A DNA stretch of 5,986 bases from JANYCG01 sp031397915 (lineage in GTDB: Bacteria; Pseudomonadota; Gammaproteobacteria; Burkholderiales; Burkholderiaceae_C). How positions within the stretch are numbered: position 1 is the first letter of the stretch; each line of letters starts with the position of its first letter. Position numbers and translations under genes: made by a program. The notes under the pieces are model-generated. The model did no database searches, was not told where the DNA came from, and saw nothing but the letters and a program-made list of their open reading frames with translations. Location: positions 1 through 5,986 of the forward strand of contig JANNMM010000387.1 of assembly GCA_031397915.1 (NCBI GenBank), in the 5' to 3' direction. This document shows, in pieces, positions 4,507-5,986 of the stretch.

Positions 4507-5385
4507 TTATTTCACGCGGCGCTGGCGGCGGCTTGCGACAACACCCAGCAAGCCGGCTGCCATCAAGCCGATGGTTCCTGGCTCGGGCACCTGTTGAACG
4601 GCAATGTCTGCAATCAGAAGCCCGCCTCCGATGGCGCCAATCTGCGTGGCAGCACCGGTGGCCAGGTCGATGCTGAACAGGCTGGAGCCCCCACCTACGG
4701 CGGTCAAAGACGCATAGGCCAGGTTGCCGAAGGCGAAGATGTCGAAACCGACCTGATCTGTCGTATTGAATCCCAGACTGCCTATGGTGTTCAGCGCGCC
4801 GGCGTTGGGCGGGATCTGGGAGATCAGGATGTCCAGCGTCGAATCGATGCCGAACAGGGTGGTGGCCGTGGCGCCCGCAACGCTGTTGGTGTAGGCGGAG
4901 CCAACCACGTTGGGGTTGGCGGCGGCATTGGCGTCGCCGGCGGCAAAAGCCAGATTGCTGTCAGTCGCGGCCAGTGCGCCGTTGTTGGGGTTGAGGCGCA
5001 GATTTTGGTCATCATTGCTGGTCAACCGAATGCGGTCCACCGTCGGGTTAAAGTCCAGGCCGAAAGAGGAGCCGGTCAATGTGAACGTGCCCGCGGCGCC
5101 AATTGCAGTGGCCACGCCGCTAGACCGGTCGATGCTGTACAGGCGGCTGTCGGAGGAGACTCCGTACAACACACCGTTTACCGCGCGAAAGTCAATGCCC
5201 ACAAAGGTTTGTCCGGCGCCCAAGCCCGTGATGGCGACACTGCTGCTGATGGTGCCTGGCCCGCTGCTGTCAAAGACAACCAGCGTGTTGGCATCTGTGA
5301 TGCCATAAACCGGTGTGGCGAAAGCGGGTGCACCGAGCGTGAGGCTAAAGAGGCCCGTCAATAGAAATCGTTCTCCAGTTTTCAT
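4507..5385 (-). CDS. Secreted DUF4394 protein with PEP-CTERM sorting tail
   Basis: A 292-residue exported protein. A signal peptide (about 1-24, ending APAFA) leads into a repetitive beta-rich domain typical of DUF4394: PVYGITDANTLVVFDS (25-40), GVLYGVSSDSRLYSID (71-86), GLDFNPTVDRIRLTSN (109-124), and a near-repeat of the 'sID..(t)G.AT.IG' unit at 83-96 and 238-250. Such alternating units suggest a propeller-like fold. The C-terminus carries a complete PEP-CTERM signal: VPEPG (266-270), a hydrophobic helix (about 271-285) and the basic end RRQRRVK. It should be processed by an exosortase (EpsH/XrtA type), usually in bacteria making exopolysaccharide; none is encoded in this window. The start at 5385 is preferred over an upstream in-frame ATG at 5433 because it has an AAAGGG ribosome binding site and begins the signal peptide directly. 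Molecular function is unknown. Confidence 0.9.
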   Translation of the reverse strand: MKTGERFLLTGLFSLTLGAPAFATPVYGITDANTLVVFDSSGPGTISSSVAITGLGAGQTFVGIDFRAVNGVLYGVSSDSRLYSIDRSSGVATAIGAAGTFTLTGSSFGLDFNPTVDRIRLTSNDDQNLRLNPNNGALAATDSNLAFAAGDANAAANPNVVGSAYTNSVAGATATTLFGIDSTLDILISQIPPNAGALNTIGSLGFNTTDQVGFDIFAFGNLAYASLTAVGGGSSLFSIDLATGAATQIGAIGGGLLIADIAVQQVPEPGTIGLMAAGLLGVVASRRQRRVK

Positions 5386-5393
5386 GAAACAAA

Positions 5394-5399
5394 CCCTTT
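5394..5399 (-). promoter_or_regulatory. Ribosome binding site deciding the DUF4394 start
   Basis: The minus strand reads AAAGGG, eight bases before the ATG at 5385. The alternative in-frame ATG at 5433 would add 16 residues ahead of the signal peptide and lacks an equivalent site. Confidence 0.6.
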
Positions 5400-5636
5400 G
5401 AAGTGGTGAGCCGGACATGGCTGAACGGATCAACAGCCAGAAAAATCGCAGCTTTCAGAATTGCACCTGTGGACGCCGCGATGATGAATGGTTGCGGCAG
5501 GCGCAGAGTTCGTCTGTTCGATTCCGCACATAAGGTGGCGGATGGGAGCGGGATGGCTGCGCCTGGCAGGGATCACACGCAAAAACGAGCTAAAAAATAT
5601 AAACCAAAAAATTGTTACTGAAACTAAATAGCTATG

Positions 5637-5669
5637 AAGTCAAGAATCTATTTAAATTATTGCTATCAA
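5637..5669 (+). repeat. Right copy of the 33-base motif shared by the two AT-rich spacers
   Basis: Matches 171-203 at 25 of 33 positions without gaps, sharing AAGTCAnGAAT (5637-5647) and TTATTGCTA (5657-5665). It is in the same plus-strand orientation as the left copy, but here the nearby downstream gene is on the minus strand. The left-arm palindrome seen at 164-169 is not conserved. Confidence 0.35.
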
Positions 5670-5744
5670 AAAATAAATTGAATGATCGAAATTACATCAA
5701 CATTTAAACTTAAATTCATTAGGAACAAAATTTTAATGGAATCA

Positions 5745-5759
5745 TACCCATATTGGGTA
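5745..5759 (-). repeat. Inverted repeat just downstream of pdxH
   Basis: TACCCA (5745-5750) and TGGGTA (5754-5759) are exact reverse complements around three bases, 19 bases past the pdxH stop. A hairpin here could end or stabilise the pdxH transcript. On the minus strand it is followed by TGATTCCATTAAAATTTT rather than a solid T-run, and the three-base loop is tight, so an intrinsic terminator is uncertain; an operator is the alternative. Confidence 0.35.
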
Positions 5760-5778
5760 CGACGCGAATCCCGACCGT

Positions 5779-5986
5779 TCAGGGTGCGAGTCGTTCGCGC
5801 ACCCAGGCGCCTGAAGCCGCTGAAGGGGTCAGCCGATAACGCAGCCGGTCATGCAGGCGGCTTTTGCGGCCTTGCCAGAATTCCCACTGGTCGGGCACCA
5901 GCCGGTACCCGCCCCAGTGCGGCGGGCGCGGCGGGTTCAAGGCGAATTTTGCGGCGAACTTGGCCGCGTTGGCGACCAGCACGGCG
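5779..5986 (-). CDS. pdxH: Pyridoxamine/pyridoxine 5'-phosphate oxidase, C-terminal part (partial)
   Basis: The 3' end of a gene running off the right edge of the window; 68 complete codons plus TGA at 5779-5781 are present. The enzyme uses FMN and oxygen to convert pyridoxine or pyridoxamine 5'-phosphate to pyridoxal 5'-phosphate, the final step of vitamin B6 salvage in the cytoplasm. Diagnostic C-terminal motifs are RPPHWGGYRLVPDQWEFWQG and RLHDRLRY, and the protein ends in ERLAP, as in the Escherichia coli enzyme. The Arg and His of RLHDR correspond to E. coli Arg197 and His199, which contact the substrate. The GTG near 5982 is an internal valine, not the start. Confidence 0.95.
   Translation of the reverse strand, partial: AVLVANAAKFAAKFALNPPRPPHWGGYRLVPDQWEFWQGRKSRLHDRLRYRLTPSAASGAWVRERLAP

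Larger units (their letters stand above)
5386..5778. promoter_or_regulatory. 393-base intergenic region between pdxH and the DUF4394 gene
   Basis: No convincing gene lies here. The half next to the DUF4394 gene (5386-5580) has moderate GC and presumably forms its leader; a small hairpin, TGGCTG (5418-5423) with CAGCCA (5434-5439), lies upstream of the ribosome binding site. The other half (about 5585-5755) is strongly AT-rich and probably holds the promoter. On the minus strand a TTGACT hexamer (complement of 5638-5643) resembles a -35 box, but the -10 at proper spacing is poor. Short open frames here have no recognisable protein features. Confidence 0.5.

Noticed and set aside
4036..5364. 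A 442-codon open frame on the plus strand opposite the flavodoxin and DUF4394 genes
   Set aside because: It is antisense to two well-supported genes, has no recognisable domain and a biased, repetitive composition rich in Gly, Ala, Arg, Gln and Val. It is best explained by the GC-rich third positions of the real genes.
5386..5433. A longer DUF4394 protein starting at ATG 5433
   Set aside because: The extra 16 residues precede a good signal peptide that has its own ribosome binding site, so the shorter form is preferred.
5403..5621. A 72-codon plus-strand frame in the pdxH-DUF4394 spacer
   Set aside because: It begins with GTG, has no ribosome binding site and no recognisable motif, and its basic tail is read from AT-rich spacer.
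1..5986. CRISPR array, tRNA, rRNA, insertion sequence or phage attachment site
   Set aside because: I saw no regularly spaced repeats, cloverleaf, transposase or terminal inverted repeat with target duplication.

Overview
The window looks like ordinary chromosome from a GC-rich betaproteobacterium. Burkholderiales, probably Comamonadaceae, is my best guess. This is inferred from protein styles: a CaiA-type acyl-CoA dehydrogenase pair, a PEP-CTERM protein and a PdxH ending in RLAP. It is also inferred from GC-rich genes separated by strikingly AT-rich spacers. I see no rRNA, tRNA, CRISPR array, transposase or phage gene.

Left part, plus strand: the last 37 codons of a probable AEC-family (auxin efflux carrier) transporter, then a 186-base AT-rich spacer. 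Next come three co-directional genes that look like one acyl-CoA catabolic operon: a full-length acyl-CoA dehydrogenase (301-1464), a shortened acyl-CoA dehydrogenase-like partner (1490-2389) and a crotonase-fold protein (2453-3244). The two dehydrogenases probably form a heteromer in which only the first carries FAD chemistry; the crotonase would act on the resulting enoyl-CoA. Both the short dehydrogenase and the crotonase lack residues considered essential in textbook family members, so the substrate is unlikely to be a plain straight-chain acyl-CoA.

Right part, minus strand: a secreted single-domain fasciclin protein (3344-3802), a small flavodoxin-fold protein (3979-4455), a secreted DUF4394 protein with a PEP-CTERM sorting tail (4507-5385), and the 3' end of pdxH (5779-5986). 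The fasciclin gene has a readable control region: an extended -10 promoter, a perfect 15-base palindrome directly upstream of it, a hairpin at the predicted 5' end of the mRNA and a good ribosome binding site. A leftward intrinsic terminator lies inside the end of the convergent crotonase gene.

The least explained signals are the middle-domain deletion in the second dehydrogenase, the atypical crotonase active site, the terminator embedded in coding sequence, the fasciclin operator-like palindrome, and a 33-base similarity shared by the two AT-rich spacers 5.4 kb apart. I do not see convincing evidence of a wholly new multi-gene system.
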